Shown here: in pieces, positions 1-9,260 of the stretch | Layout of the letters: every line of letters starts with the position of its first letter | Numbering within the stretch: the first letter of the stretch is position 1 | Origin: Oscillospiraceae bacterium | GTDB taxonomy: Bacteria > Bacillota > Clostridia > Oscillospirales > CAG-382 | NCBI GenBank assembly: GCA_022508745.1 | Contig: JAFLUP010000004.1 | Coordinates: forward strand, 1 to 56,610 | DNA length: 56,610 nt | Direction: 5' to 3' | Program-made: the position numbers and the translations under genes | The notes under the pieces: model-generated | The model's database searches: none | What the model was told of the DNA's origin: nothing | What the model saw: only the letters and a program-made list of their open reading frames with translations

Positions 1-71
1 TGCAGGTGCCGCGACCGTCATTAAGGTCAGACACTAATCGAATCATCGGCGCATACCGCGTCTGAACAAAA

Positions 72-104
72 CAGCTGCAAGCCGAAAGGCTTGCAGCTGC
101 TTTT
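72..104. terminator. Intrinsic terminator hairpin
   Basis: A perfect 12-bp stem (72-83 with 88-99) closed by a GAAA tetraloop is followed by CTTTT. It probably ends a transcript entering from the left, upstream of the arginine operon. No gene is supported in 1-288. Confidence 0.7.
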
Positions 105-168
105 GACGTATACACGTCTGTTCTTGTCGCCATGCATTATGAATAATATACATGATTTTCCCGTTGAA

Positions 169-186
169 AATGAAAAAATATTCATA
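169..186 (+). promoter_or_regulatory. Probable ArgR operator (ARG box)
   Basis: The 18-bp site has core TGAAA-AAAT-ATTCA, one mismatch from the known ARG box TGAAT-N4-ATTCA. It ends 8 bp upstream of the -35 box of the argG promoter, a usual place for arginine-dependent repression by ArgR/AhrC. A weaker imperfect palindrome (ATGAATA...TATACAT) lies at 139-153 and could be a second half-quality site. Repressor binding is inferred; no argR gene is in the window. Confidence 0.55.
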
Positions 187-194
187 TTTATACA

Positions 195-223
195 TTGACA
201 GCGCATAATTATTCGTGTATAAT
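195..223 (+). promoter_or_regulatory. Sigma-A promoter of the arg operon
   Basis: TTGACA at 195-200 and TATAAT at 218-223 are separated by exactly 17 bp. Both hexamers match consensus perfectly. It lies 65 bp upstream of the argG start and is the only clear promoter before the seven arg genes. Confidence 0.85.
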
Positions 224-288
224 AGGGATATGATAAAGGAAACTGCGTTTTGCCGTAAAACGCGCTCATACAGAAAGGAAAGAACAGC

Positions 289-1512
289 ATGAACAAACAG
301 GAGATCAAAAAAGTCGTATTGGCGTATTCAGGCGGTCTGGATACGTCTATCATCATTCCGTGGCTGAAGGAAAACTACAACAACTGCGAAGTGATCGCAG
401 TTTCCGGCAACGTGGGGCAGGCGGATGAGCTGGAAGGGCTGGAGGAGAAAGCCATTAAGACCGGCGCCTCCAAGCTGTATGTTTTGGATCTGACGGATGA
501 ATATGTGGATGAATACATCATTCCCACCATGAAGGCGGGGGCGATCTATGAGGAGTACCTGCTGGGTACCAGCCATGCGCGTCCCTGTATCGCGAAGGGT
601 CTGGTGGAGATCGCTTTGCAGGAAGGCGCGGACGCCATCTGCCACGGCTGCACCGGCAAAGGAAACGATCAGGTGCGGTTCGAGCTGGCCATCAAGCATT
701 TTGCGCCGAATATGCCCATCATCGCACCCTGGCGCGAGTGGTCCATCAAATCCCGCGAGGAGGAGATCGAATACGCGGAAGCGCACAACATTCCGCTGAA
801 GATCAATCGCGAAACCAACTATTCCAAGGATAAGAACCTCTGGCATCTGTCCCACGAGGGCATGGATCTGGAGGATACCGGCAACGAACCGCTGTATGAG
901 AAGCCCGGCTTTTTGGAAATGGGCGTTTCTCCGCTGCAGGCGCCGGATGAGCCGACCTATGTGACCATTGCGTTTGAGCAAGGGATCCCGGTGGCGCTGG
1001 ACGATCAGAACATGAGCGCCAAAGAGATCATTTTGAAGCTCAACGAGCTGGGCGGTAAGAACGGTATCGGTCTTCTGGACATCGTGGAGAACCGTCTGGT
1101 GGGCATGAAGTGCCGCGGCGTGTATGAGACGCCCGGCGGAAGCATCCTGTATAAAGCCCACAGCGTGCTGGAAAGCATCTGTCTGGACAAGATGACCATG
1201 CACGAAAAGCAGAAACTCTCCATCACCTTTGCGGAGCTTGTCTATAACGGGCAATGGTTCACTCCCTTGCGGGAGGCGCTCAGCGCGTTTGTGGATAAGA
1301 CCCAAGAGAAGGTCACCGGTAAGGTGCGCCTGAAGCTGTACAAAGGCAATATGATCAACGCCGGCGTGTGGAGCCCGTACTCGCTTTACAGCGAGGAGAT
1401 CGCCACCTTCGGCGAAAGCGACTACGACCAGAAGGATTCCGCCGGCTTCATCAACCTCTACGGGCTGCCCATCAAGGTGCAGGCGATCGTGGACGCGAAG
1501 AACCGGAAATAA
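289..1512 (+). CDS. argG: Argininosuccinate synthase
   Basis: This cytoplasmic enzyme joins citrulline and aspartate with ATP to make argininosuccinate, the penultimate step of arginine synthesis. The 407-residue length is normal for the family. The N-terminal PP-loop ATP site AYSGGLDTS is at residues 12-20. The family signature [13 protein letters not shown], which contacts aspartate and citrulline, is near residues 118-130. The ATG is preceded by AGAAAGGAAAG. It is the first gene of argGHCJBDF and argH follows after 20 bp, so the last two steps of the pathway are encoded first. Expression is probably driven from the 195-223 promoter and repressed through the upstream ARG box. Confidence 0.97.
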   Translation: MNKQEIKKVVLAYSGGLDTSIIIPWLKENYNNCEVIAVSGNVGQADELEGLEEKAIKTGASKLYVLDLTDEYVDEYIIPTMKAGAIYEEYLLGTSHARPCIAKGLVEIALQEGADAICHGCTGKGNDQVRFELAIKHFAPNMPIIAPWREWSIKSREEEIEYAEAHNIPLKINRETNYSKDKNLWHLSHEGMDLEDTGNEPLYEKPGFLEMGVSPLQAPDEPTYVTIAFEQGIPVALDDQNMSAKEIILKLNELGGKNGIGLLDIVENRLVGMKCRGVYETPGGSILYKAHSVLESICLDKMTMHEKQKLSITFAELVYNGQWFTPLREALSAFVDKTQEKVTGKVRLKLYKGNMINAGVWSPYSLYSEEIATFGESDYDQKDSAGFINLYGLPIKVQAIVDAKNRK

Positions 1513-1532
1513 ATCATATTCGGAGAAACACT

Positions 1533-2924
1533 ATGGCAAAGATGTGGGCGGGCAGGACCGCAGGACTTACGGATAAACTGGCGGACGACTTCAATTCCTC
1601 CATCCGGTTTGACTGTAAGATGTACAAGCAGGATATCACCGGCAGCATGGCGCATGCCGCCATGCTGGGGGCGAAGGGGATCCTGACAGAGGAGGAAACC
1701 CAAACGCTGATCGATGGGCTCTCGCAGATCCTCGCCGATCTGGAAAAAGGCGCGCTTGCCTTTGATTGGCAGTGTGAGGACATTCATATGTTCGTCGAGC
1801 AGGAGCTGACGAATCGTCTCGGCGCGCTGGGGAAAAAGCTGCACACTGCCCGCAGCCGCAATGATCAGGTGGCGCTGGATCTGCGGATGTACCTGCGGGA
1901 AGAGACCGACCGCTTGACCGCGGAGGTCAAAGGACTGCTGGAAGTGCTGTTGGAGCAGGCGGAGACCCACCGGGCGACCATCCTGCCGGGCTACACGCAT
2001 TTGCAGCGCGCCCAGCCTGTCACCTTCGGACATCATTTGCTGGCCTACGCCATGATGCTGCTCCGCGACCTCGACCGCTTGCAGGACGGGCGGAAGCGCA
2101 TCAACTGCTCGCCCATCGGCTGCTGTGCGCTGGCGGGAACCACCTACGATACGGACCGTTGGATGGAGGCGGAACGCCTCGGCTTTACGGACCTGTGCCG
2201 GAACAGCATCGACGGCGTTTCCGATCGGGATTTTTGCGTGGAGTTCCTGAACACCTGCGCCATCCTGATGATGCACCTGTCCCGGTTTTCTGAAGAACTG
2301 ATCCTCTGGTCCAGCTGGGAATTTCGGTTCGTGGAGCTGTCGGACGCGTATACCACCGGCTCCTCCATCATGCCGCAAAAGAAGAATCCGGACATGGCGG
2401 AGCTGATCCGGGGAAAAACCGGGCGGGTCTATGGCGACCTGATGGCGTTGCTGACCACCCTTAAGGGGCTTCCGCTTGCCTATAACAAGGATATGCAGGA
2501 AGATAAGGAAAGCGTATTCGACGCCGTGGAGACGGTGCACCAGTGCTTGCAGGTGATGACGCCCATGGTGGAGACCATGCAGGTTCGCGCCGACCGGATG
2601 AAGTTGGCGGCGCAGGAAGGCTTTATCAATGCCACCGATCTCGCGGATTATCTGGTGAAGAAGGGGTTGCCCTTCCGTTCCGCGTACAAGATCTCCGGAG
2701 AACTGGTAGCGGAATGTATGAAGCGCTCCTGCGTGTTGGAAACCTTGCCGCTGGAGGTGTATCGGTCCTTCAGTCCGCTGTTCGATGAGGATCTTTACCC
2801 CGAGATCGCGCTGGAGACCTGTGTGGAGAAGCGCATTTCCGAGGGAGGAACCTCCGCGTCTTCCGTGGATGCACAGATTTCCTACGTGCGGGAAAAACTG
2901 GGAAAAGAGGAAACATCATCGTGA
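1533..2924 (+). CDS. argH: Argininosuccinate lyase
   Basis: It cleaves argininosuccinate to arginine and fumarate, the last step of the pathway. The 463-residue protein belongs to the fumarase/aspartase superfamily. The superfamily signature GSSIMPQKKNPD, which carries the catalytic serine on its mobile loop, is at about residues 275-286. A second conserved block, TARSRNDQVALD, lies near residue 107. The ATG at 1533 is chosen because CGGAGAAA precedes it and MAKMWAGR is the usual start of the family; the frame is open further upstream into argG but without a ribosome site. The stop overlaps the argC start by 4 bp, so translation is probably coupled. Confidence 0.97.
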   Translation: MAKMWAGRTAGLTDKLADDFNSSIRFDCKMYKQDITGSMAHAAMLGAKGILTEEETQTLIDGLSQILADLEKGALAFDWQCEDIHMFVEQELTNRLGALGKKLHTARSRNDQVALDLRMYLREETDRLTAEVKGLLEVLLEQAETHRATILPGYTHLQRAQPVTFGHHLLAYAMMLLRDLDRLQDGRKRINCSPIGCCALAGTTYDTDRWMEAERLGFTDLCRNSIDGVSDRDFCVEFLNTCAILMMHLSRFSEELILWSSWEFRFVELSDAYTTGSSIMPQKKNPDMAELIRGKTGRVYGDLMALLTTLKGLPLAYNKDMQEDKESVFDAVETVHQCLQVMTPMVETMQVRADRMKLAAQEGFINATDLADYLVKKGLPFRSAYKISGELVAECMKRSCVLETLPLEVYRSFSPLFDEDLYPEIALETCVEKRISEGGTSASSVDAQISYVREKLGKEETSS

Positions 2925-3850
2925 CAAATCTCTTCATAGACGGCAGCGCCGGTACGACCGGGCTGCGTATCCGCAACCGCCTGTATGCCCGGGAGGACCT
3001 GCACGTGCTGACCCTTCCTGAAAGCCTGCGGAAGGATCCTTCCGCCCGTCGGGAAGCCATGGCGCAGGCGGATGTGACCTTCCTTTGCCTGCCGGACGCG
3101 GCGGCGCGGGAGGCGGTGGCATTGGCAGAGGGAACCGGGACCGTTCTGATTGATACCTCCACGGCGCACCGGACTTCCCCGGAGTGGACCTACGGCCTTC
3201 CGGAGCTGCCCGGTATGCGGGAAAAGATCGCTTCTTCCCGGCTTATTGCGAACCCCGGCTGCCATGCCAGCGGCTTTGTCGCGTTGACGGCGCCTTTGGT
3301 GCATGCCGGACTGCTTCGGAAGGATGCGCAGCTTTCCTGCTTTTCGCTGACCGGCTATTCCGGCGGCGGAAAATCCATGATCGCCGCTTATGAGGCGGAG
3401 GATCGCGAACCGCTTCTTTCTGCGCCGCGGCAATACGCCCTCGGGCAGGCGCACAAGCATCTGCCGGAGATGCAGACCTTTTCCGGCTTGCAAACACCGC
3501 CGCTGTTTTGCCCCATCGTCGGGGATTTTTACAGCGGCATGGAAGTGACCGTTCCGCTGTTTGCAAGCGATCTGCGGGGAACGATTTCCGACGTGAAGGA
3601 CGTATTCGCGTCCTGTTATCAAAGCTCCATCCTGCACTTTGACGGGGAAGCGGAGCAGGCAGAAAACGGATTCCTTTCCGCCGGCGCTTTTGCCGGTCGG
3701 GACGATATGCAGATCACCGTCTGCGGCAACGAGGAACGCTTGCTGTTGATCGCGCGGTTTGACAATTTGGGCAAAGGCGCGTCGGGAGCAGCCATCCAGA
3801 ACCTGAACCTCCTGTTGGGCATAGACGAAACCGCAGGATTGGTTGTATAG
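2921..3850 (+). CDS. argC: N-acetyl-gamma-glutamyl-phosphate reductase, short uncommon form
   Basis: It reduces N-acetylglutamyl phosphate to the semialdehyde with NADPH. The protein has 309 residues against about 345 for the common bacterial ArgC, and starts directly with the nucleotide-binding strand and GSAGTTG. The catalytic cysteine is Cys114 in NPGCHASG. Length and sequence style fit the shorter, less common ArgC form. The GTG start at 2921 overlaps the argH stop as GTGA. Its place between argH and argJ confirms the role. I infer the subtype from length and motif; an alignment would settle it. Confidence 0.93.
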   Translation: MTNLFIDGSAGTTGLRIRNRLYAREDLHVLTLPESLRKDPSARREAMAQADVTFLCLPDAAAREAVALAEGTGTVLIDTSTAHRTSPEWTYGLPELPGMREKIASSRLIANPGCHASGFVALTAPLVHAGLLRKDAQLSCFSLTGYSGGGKSMIAAYEAEDREPLLSAPRQYALGQAHKHLPEMQTFSGLQTPPLFCPIVGDFYSGMEVTVPLFASDLRGTISDVKDVFASCYQSSILHFDGEAEQAENGFLSAGAFAGRDDMQITVCGNEERLLLIARFDNLGKGASGAAIQNLNLLLGIDETAGLVV

Positions 3851-3872
3851 AATGATGAGCAAAGGAACAACA

Positions 3873-5096
3873 ATGGATACCATCAAACAGATTTCCGGCG
3901 GCGTTTGCGCCGCCAAAGGCTTTTTGGCAGGCGGCGTGCATTGCGGCATCCGCAAGAATCATAGCAAACGCGACCTCTCCTTGATTTACAGCGAAACACC
4001 CGCGAGCGCGGCGGCGCTCTACACCACCAATCGGGTCAAAGGGGCACCTCTGACGGTCACAAAGCGGCATCTTGCCGACGGCAAGGCGCAAGCGGTGATT
4101 TGCAACAGCGGCAACGCCAATACCTGCAACGCGGATGGGGAAGAGATCGCGGAAGAAACCTGCGCATCCCTCGCGGAAGCGCTGCACATTGCACCGGCGG
4201 ACGTGGTGGTCGCCTCTACGGGCGTGATCGGACAGCCGCTGGACATCCGTCCCATCCGTGCGGGCATCCCGCCGCTGGTGGTGGCCCTCTCTCCGGAGGG
4301 GAGCCGTATGGCGGCGGAGGGCATCATGACCACCGATACCATCGTCAAGGAAGTGGCGGTGGAATTCACCCTCGGGGGTAAGACCTGCCATCTGGGCGGC
4401 ATCGCCAAGGGCAGCGGCATGATCCATCCCAACATGGCGACCATGCTGGTCTTTCTGACCACCGATGTTGCCATCTCGCCGGAAATGCTCTCCCACGCGT
4501 TGAAAACAGACGTTGCATCCTCCTTCAACATGGTGAGCGTGGACGGTGACACCTCCACCAACGATATGGTGGTGCTGCTCGCCAACGGGCTTGCGGGCAA
4601 CCGGGAGATCACTTGCGACGGGGAGGACTTTTCCTGCTTCATGCGGGCGCTCAACACCGTGACCGTCTGCCTTTGCAGACTGCTTGCCGGTGACGGGGAA
4701 GGCGCCACGAAATTGTTAGAATGTAAGGTTTGCGGCGCGAAAGATGACGAGACCGCGCGGATCACGGCAAAAAGCGTGATCTGTTCCAGCCTGCTCAAGG
4801 CGGCGATGTTCGGTGCAGACGCCAACTGGGGACGCGTGCTGTGCGCCATCGGTTACAGCGGCGCCGACGTGGATATCGGTGCAGTGGACGTGACGTTTGC
4901 TTCCGCAAATGGCGTCATCGACGTCTGCAAGGACGGCGCGGGGGTTCCCTTCTCCGAGGAAAAAGCCAAGGAGATCCTGCTGGAAAAGGAGATCGAGATC
5001 CGCGTCCGGGTAGGCGAAGGGGCAGGGGAAGCCACTGCGTGGGGCTGCGACCTGACCTACGATTATGTAAAGATCAACGGGGACTACCGTACCTAA
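3873..5096 (+). CDS. argJ: Bifunctional ornithine acetyltransferase / N-acetylglutamate synthase
   Basis: ArgJ moves the acetyl group from N-acetylornithine to glutamate, recycling acetyl in the cyclic arginine pathway, and in many bacteria also makes acetylglutamate from acetyl-CoA. That fits the lack of argA and argE here. The proenzyme self-cleaves before a threonine: the motif HPNMATML is present, with the nucleophile at Thr190. The start is placed at ATG 3873, seven bases after AAAGGA, giving 407 residues beginning MDTIKQISGGV; the frame extends upstream to a TTG at 3843 overlapping argC, but that lacks a ribosome site. Whether this copy is mono- or bifunctional cannot be seen. Confidence 0.95.
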   Translation: MDTIKQISGGVCAAKGFLAGGVHCGIRKNHSKRDLSLIYSETPASAAALYTTNRVKGAPLTVTKRHLADGKAQAVICNSGNANTCNADGEEIAEETCASLAEALHIAPADVVVASTGVIGQPLDIRPIRAGIPPLVVALSPEGSRMAAEGIMTTDTIVKEVAVEFTLGGKTCHLGGIAKGSGMIHPNMATMLVFLTTDVAISPEMLSHALKTDVASSFNMVSVDGDTSTNDMVVLLANGLAGNREITCDGEDFSCFMRALNTVTVCLCRLLAGDGEGATKLLECKVCGAKDDETARITAKSVICSSLLKAAMFGADANWGRVLCAIGYSGADVDIGAVDVTFASANGVIDVCKDGAGVPFSEEKAKEILLEKEIEIRVRVGEGAGEATAWGCDLTYDYVKINGDYRT

Positions 5097-5108
5097 CGAG
5101 GCGATAAG

Positions 5109-5990
5109 ATGGAAAATCAATTCTCAAACGCACAGCGTGCGGAGGTGCTGACGCAGGCGCTTCCGTATATCCGAAAATATTACGGTAAGACCGTCGTCGT
5201 CAAGTACGGCGGCAACGCCATGATCGACGAGCGGCTGAAAGGGCAGGTGATGGAGGACATCGTTCTGCTTTGGCTGGTGGGCGTGAAGGTGGTGCTGGTG
5301 CACGGCGGCGGGCCGGAAATCAGCGATCTGATGAACCGTCTGGGCAAGGAACCGGTCTTTCTGGACGGCTTGCGCGTCACGGATAAGGAGACGGCGGACA
5401 TCGTGCAGATGGTGCTTGCCGGAAAGGTCAACAAGACGCTGGTTAACCTGTTAGAGTGCAACGGCGGCAAGGCGATGGGCATCTCCGGTATGGACGGACG
5501 GCTCATCGAAGCGGAGCCAAAGGACGAGCGTCTCGGCTATGTGGGCAAGATCACGCAGATCAACATCGGCGCGGTGGAGGATCTGCTGGAAAAAGGGTAT
5601 ATCCCGGTGGTTTCCACGCTGGGCTGCGACAGCGACGGAAACACTTACAACATCAACGGAGACACCGCCGCGGCACATATCGCAGGCGCACTGGGTGCAG
5701 AGCGCATGATCATGATGACGGACACCGCCGGCATCCTGCGGGATAAGAACGACCCGTCCACGCTGATCCCTTCCGTAACGCTGGAGGAAGCAAAAGCTCT
5801 GTTCTCCGAAGGGATCATCAGCGGCGGTATGATCCCGAAGGTGGAATGTTGCGTGGAGGCCATCCATCGCGGGGTGAAGAACGTCACCATCATGGACGGC
5901 AGGATCCCCCATTCCATCCTCATGGAGCTGCTGACGGACGAAGGCGCTGGCACCGTGGTCGCCGAAGGGAAGGAAGATATCGTTTTATGA
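5109..5990 (+). CDS. argB: Acetylglutamate kinase
   Basis: It phosphorylates N-acetylglutamate, the second and usually feedback-controlled step. The 293-residue protein is of amino-acid-kinase type: KYGGNAM at residues 32-38 is the phosphate-binding lysine-glycine motif, HGGGPEI follows near residue 64, and GGMIPKV near residue 240 is the conserved C-terminal block. An N-terminal helix of about 22 residues precedes the first strand (ALPYIRKYYG), a feature of the arginine-inhibited hexameric enzymes, so feedback inhibition by arginine is likely though not shown. It begins 12 bp after argJ and overlaps argD by 4 bp. Confidence 0.96.
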   Translation: MENQFSNAQRAEVLTQALPYIRKYYGKTVVVKYGGNAMIDERLKGQVMEDIVLLWLVGVKVVLVHGGGPEISDLMNRLGKEPVFLDGLRVTDKETADIVQMVLAGKVNKTLVNLLECNGGKAMGISGMDGRLIEAEPKDERLGYVGKITQINIGAVEDLLEKGYIPVVSTLGCDSDGNTYNINGDTAAAHIAGALGAERMIMMTDTAGILRDKNDPSTLIPSVTLEEAKALFSEGIISGGMIPKVECCVEAIHRGVKNVTIMDGRIPHSILMELLTDEGAGTVVAEGKEDIVL

Positions 5991-7159
5991 ACGAACAGCT
6001 GAAAGTATTGGATCAGACTTATATTGCAAATACCTATGCCCGTTTTCCGGTGGATCTGGTCTCCGGTTCGGGCTCCCTCGTCTATGACGCCGCCGGGAAA
6101 GCCTATATCGACATGGGCTCCGGCATCGGTGTGACCGCCTTCGGGATCGCGGATCCGGTCTGGCAGGAAGCCGTCACCAAGCAGCTGGGAAAGCTGCAGC
6201 ACACTTCGAATCTTTACTATACCGAGCCTTGCGCACGTCTTGCAGAGCTGCTCTGCAAACGGACGGGGATGAAGAAGGTGTTCTTCTCCAACTCCGGCGC
6301 AGAATCCAACGAGTGCGCCATCAAGTTCGCAAGGAAGTATGCCGCGGAAAAGAAGGGCGCGGCGTACAGCGCGATCATTACGCTGGAAAACAGCTTCCAC
6401 GGGCGCACGCTGACCACGCTGGCGGCGACGGGACAGGCGCATTACCACGAGCTGTTCCAACCGCTGACCCCCGGCTTCTATCATGCCCCCGCAGGGGATC
6501 TGGAAGCCATGAAAAAGCTGACGGAGGAGCATCCCACCGCGGGTATCCTCATCGAGTGCATCCAGGGGGAGGGCGGAGTGATTCCGTTGGAGAAACCCTT
6601 TGTCCGTGCTTTGGCGGATTTTTGTGCCGAGCAGGATATCCTGCTGATGATCGACGAGGTGCAGACCGGCAACGGCAGAACGGGAACCTTGTACGCTTAC
6701 CAGCAGTACGGCGTCCAGCCGGATATCGTTTCCACCGCTAAAGGCATCGGCGGCGGTCTGCCGCTGGGAGCGACCCTCATCGGGGAGAAGGCACAGAACG
6801 TGCTGGGATTCGGCGACCACGGCTCCACTTTTGGCGGGAATCCGGTCTGCTGCGCCGGCGCCATCAGTATTCTGGAGCGTATGGACGAAGCGTTCCTCGC
6901 TTCGGTGCGGGAAAAGAGCGCATACCTGTTTGATGCGCTGCAAGGGGCGAAAGGCGTCAGATCCGTCTCCGGCATGGGGCTCATGGTGGGTGTGGAAACC
7001 CTCCGCCCGGCGAAGGAGATCGTCTCCGTCTGCATCGAACGGGGCGTCCTCTGCCTGACCGCAAAGGACAAGGTGCGTTTCCTGCCGGCGTTGAATATTC
7101 CCATGGAGCTGCTGAAGCAGGCTGTCGAATGTTTCCTCGCCGTTTGCGCAGAGGGGTGA
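5987..7159 (+). CDS. argD: Acetylornithine aminotransferase
   Basis: A class-III PLP aminotransferase that converts N-acetylglutamate semialdehyde to N-acetylornithine with glutamate as donor. Of 390 residues, the PLP lysine is Lys252 in STAKGIGGG, and the cofactor aspartate is in IDEVQTGNGRTG just upstream. The N-terminal IDMGSGIGV block is typical of ArgD. The start is ATG 5987, overlapping the argB stop as ATGA, so the two genes are translationally coupled. Class-III enzymes can also act on succinyldiaminopimelate; the operon makes arginine synthesis the main role. Confidence 0.95.
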   Translation: MNEQLKVLDQTYIANTYARFPVDLVSGSGSLVYDAAGKAYIDMGSGIGVTAFGIADPVWQEAVTKQLGKLQHTSNLYYTEPCARLAELLCKRTGMKKVFFSNSGAESNECAIKFARKYAAEKKGAAYSAIITLENSFHGRTLTTLAATGQAHYHELFQPLTPGFYHAPAGDLEAMKKLTEEHPTAGILIECIQGEGGVIPLEKPFVRALADFCAEQDILLMIDEVQTGNGRTGTLYAYQQYGVQPDIVSTAKGIGGGLPLGATLIGEKAQNVLGFGDHGSTFGGNPVCCAGAISILERMDEAFLASVREKSAYLFDALQGAKGVRSVSGMGLMVGVETLRPAKEIVSVCIERGVLCLTAKDKVRFLPALNIPMELLKQAVECFLAVCAEG

Positions 7160-7171
7160 AAGGAGAACATC

Positions 7172-8167
7172 ATGCAACATGTGAACTTGAACAACCGTCA
7201 TTTCCTAAAATTGCTGGATCACACGCCGGAGGAGCTGACCTACCTGCTGGATCTTGCCGCGGACCTGAAGCAAAAGAAGCGTGCGGGCGTTCCGCACCGC
7301 CTGTGTGAGGGGAAGAACATCGCGCTGATCTTTGAAAAGACCAGCACCCGCACCCGTTGCAGCTTCGAGGTGGCGGCGGCGGATCTGGGAATGCACCCGG
7401 TGTATCTGGATCCGCAGGGTTCCCAGATCGGCAAGAAGGAGAGCATCCCGGACACCGCCCGTGTGCTGGGCAGGATGTTTGACGGCATCGAGTACCGCGG
7501 CTACGGGCAGGAGATCGTGGAGGAGCTTGCAAAATACGCGGGCGTCCCGGTCTGGAACGGGCTGACCAACGAATCCCATCCCACCCAGATCCTTGCGGAC
7601 TTTCTGACCATCCGGGAGGCGTTCGGCAGTCTCGCCGGGCGGAAGCTGGTCTATCTGGGGGACGCACGCTATAACATGGGCAACTCCCTGATGGTGGGCT
7701 GCGCGAAGATGGGTATGCACTTCGTCGCCTGTGCGCCGGAGGCATACTTCCCGGAAGCGTCCCTGCGGGAAACGTGCAGGCAGATCGCCGGGGAGACCGG
7801 CGGCTCCGTTTCCTTCATCGAGGACCCTGCCGAGGCCGTGAAGGGCGCAGACGTGCTGTATACCGACGTCTGGGTATCCATGGGCGAGCCGGAGGAGGTC
7901 TGGGCGGAACGTATCAAGGCGCTGTCCCCTTACCGCGTAACGGCGGAATTGATGCGGCTGGCAGGGGAGCAATGTAAGTTCATGCACTGCCTGCCCGCTT
8001 TCCATGACCTGAAAACCGGGATCGGCAAGAAGATCTACGAAACTTTCGACATCGACTGCATGGAAGTGACCGATGAGGTGTTCGAAAGCCCGGCGTCCAT
8101 CGTTTTTGACGAGGCGGAAAACCGTATGCACACCATCAAAGCGGTGATGGCGGCTACCTTGGCGTAA
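7172..8167 (+). CDS. argF: Ornithine carbamoyltransferase
   Basis: It makes citrulline from ornithine and carbamoyl phosphate. The 331-residue protein carries the carbamoyl-phosphate motif STRTRCS at about residues 55-61, the HPTQ block near residue 135, and the ornithine-binding HCLPAFHD motif with His272 and Cys273. HCLP identifies an ornithine rather than aspartate transcarbamylase. A good ribosome site (AAAGGAG) precedes the ATG. It closes the operon. In fermenting clostridia the same family can run backwards in arginine breakdown, but no arcA or arcC is nearby, so a biosynthetic role is favoured. Confidence 0.96.
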   Translation: MQHVNLNNRHFLKLLDHTPEELTYLLDLAADLKQKKRAGVPHRLCEGKNIALIFEKTSTRTRCSFEVAAADLGMHPVYLDPQGSQIGKKESIPDTARVLGRMFDGIEYRGYGQEIVEELAKYAGVPVWNGLTNESHPTQILADFLTIREAFGSLAGRKLVYLGDARYNMGNSLMVGCAKMGMHFVACAPEAYFPEASLRETCRQIAGETGGSVSFIEDPAEAVKGADVLYTDVWVSMGEPEEVWAERIKALSPYRVTAELMRLAGEQCKFMHCLPAFHDLKTGIGKKIYETFDIDCMEVTDEVFESPASIVFDEAENRMHTIKAVMAATLA

Positions 8168-8183
8168 CACGGACCATTGTATT

Positions 8184-8212
8184 GCGCGGACCGACTGTGT
8201 TTCGGTCCGCGC
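8184..8212. terminator. GC-rich hairpin after argF, weak terminator
   Basis: A perfect 10-bp stem (8184-8193 with 8203-8212) lies 16 bp after the argF stop. The downstream strand lacks a clear U-run, so it may end the transcript inefficiently or protect the 3' end of the mRNA. Confidence 0.45.
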
Positions 8213-8249
8213 TACATACAAAAAAATGGGAAAAAGTTGAGAGGAACAC

Positions 8250-8278
8250 TTGACAAAAGGTGAAAACCGTGTTATACT
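8250..8278 (+). promoter_or_regulatory. Sigma-A promoter of tRNA-Ala
   Basis: TTGACA at 8250-8255 and TATACT at 8273-8278 are spaced by 17 bp. The tRNA starts 33 bp downstream of the -10 box. Confidence 0.8.
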
Positions 8279-8311
8279 ATGCCTGCTCGTGTGAGATCCC
8301 GCACGATGTAT

Positions 8312-8387
8312 GGGGGATTAGCTCAGCTGGGAGAGCGCAAGGTTCGCAATCTTGAGGCCACGGGTTCGATCCCCGTATTCTCCACCA
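8312..8387 (+). tRNA. tRNA-Ala, anticodon CGC
   Basis: The 76-nt gene folds as a full cloverleaf: acceptor 8312-8318 with 8377-8383, D-stem GCTC/GAGC, anticodon stem CAAGG/TCTTG, T-stem ACGGG/CCCGT, and an encoded CCA end. The seven-base anticodon loop TTCGCAA gives anticodon CGC, which reads GCG alanine codons. The anticodon stem is weak for a tRNA-Ala (two A-T pairs and one G-T). The 3' end faces a recombinase remnant, the usual arrangement when a tRNA serves as an integration site. Confidence 0.93.
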
Positions 8388-8394
8388 AAACATG

Positions 8395-8421
8395 AAAAAC
8401 CGCTTATTTCAAGCGGTTTTT
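8395..8421. terminator. Bidirectional intrinsic terminator after tRNA-Ala
   Basis: An 11-bp stem (8395-8405 with 8411-8421) with a five-base loop has A-rich and T-rich flanks. It can end both the tRNA transcript and the minus-strand recombinase transcript. Confidence 0.8.
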
Positions 8422-8454
8422 CTTTTGTCATCCACACCTTATCCATACTTTTTG

Positions 8455-8976
8455 CTATTTTACACGGTTCAGAATCTGCACAGCGCGCTCTTCTTCGCGT
8501 GGATACAGGTGCGCGTAGGTGTTCCATGTCTGCTCGATTTTGGAGTGACCGAGGTGACGGGCGATCTCTTGGATATTGATTCCCTCATTGGCGAGAAGGG
8601 AAGCGTGGCTATGCCGGAAATCGTGGATCCGAATATGCGGAAGTCCTGCTTCTTTTGCAAAGCGAGTATTCCTATTTTCGATCGATGTGTCGCTTAGGCA
8701 TTGATTCCAGCCGCATATGCGCAGGTCGTCGGAGTATTTACCGACCGCTTGATACCTTGCCCTGTGTTCGTCCAGTACCTTGATCAAAGGGAGCGGCATT
8801 TGTAAAAGTCGATACGACTTTTTATTTTTTGGAGGTATTTCTGTGACTGTCACTCCTTTTATTTTTTGGGACACAGATCTGCGCACATTGATGAGGTCGC
8901 CTTCGATGTCCGACCATTTGAGCGAATTGATCTCACCATTGCGCATACCGGTATAATATGCGATCATGAAAAACAC
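8455..8976 (-). pseudogene. Tyrosine recombinase remnant (phage/ICE-type integrase), N-terminus lost
   Basis: The 173 residues correspond to the catalytic domain only. All catalytic residues can be found: Arg in YTGMRNGE, Lys region in PPKNKKSYR, HDFRH for the His-x-x-Arg box, His in LGHSK and the nucleophile Tyr in NTYAHLYP. The usual N-terminal arm and core-binding domains (some 150-200 residues) are missing: the reading frame opens at a GTG just after two in-frame stops, and no matching N-terminal half is visible upstream. The position, pointing at the 3' end of tRNA-Ala, is typical of an integrated element that used the tRNA as attB. It is probably inactive, marking an old insertion. No direct repeat of the tRNA 3' end was found. 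Confidence 0.85.
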
Positions 8977-9225
8977 ATACTATCAAGCTGATCCACCGCT
9001 TCGAATTTGGCGTGGATGTAACAAAATAGGGGTTGACTGTGGATGTGGATTCAACCAAGAAGTCTGCAGGATTGCATGTTTGCGCCTTGATGATATGGCA
9101 GACCTGTATTCAAACTTACTAAGAATTTAACCTCGCGAATAATCGTGTGTTTTTTTAAAAAGAGCGGACAAGCACATTATATAAGTTTTTTTTAGGAGAG
9201 AAAGTTTTATTCGTCAATTTGTCCA
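8977..9225. other. Gene-less A+T-rich stretch in the decayed island
   Basis: I see no convincing gene here. A 54-codon frame at 8966-9130 (plus strand, five cysteines) lacks a ribosome site and overlaps the recombinase remnant. The stretch probably holds debris of the lost integrase N-terminus or other element genes. Confidence 0.5.
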
Positions 9226-9254
9226 TTGACAATTTTTTCCATCTGAGATACAAT
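9226..9254 (+). promoter_or_regulatory. Strong sigma-A promoter of the structured RNA
   Basis: TTGACA at 9226-9231 and TACAAT at 9249-9254 are separated by 17 bp. Transcription should start about 9261, directly ahead of the structured RNA rather than at the next protein gene some 400 bp away. Confidence 0.85.
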
Positions 9255-9260
9255 TATTAT

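Noticed and set aside
8966..9130. A 54-codon plus-strand frame with five cysteines
   Set aside because: No ribosome site, overlaps the recombinase remnant, and its coding pattern is not convincing. It could be debris.
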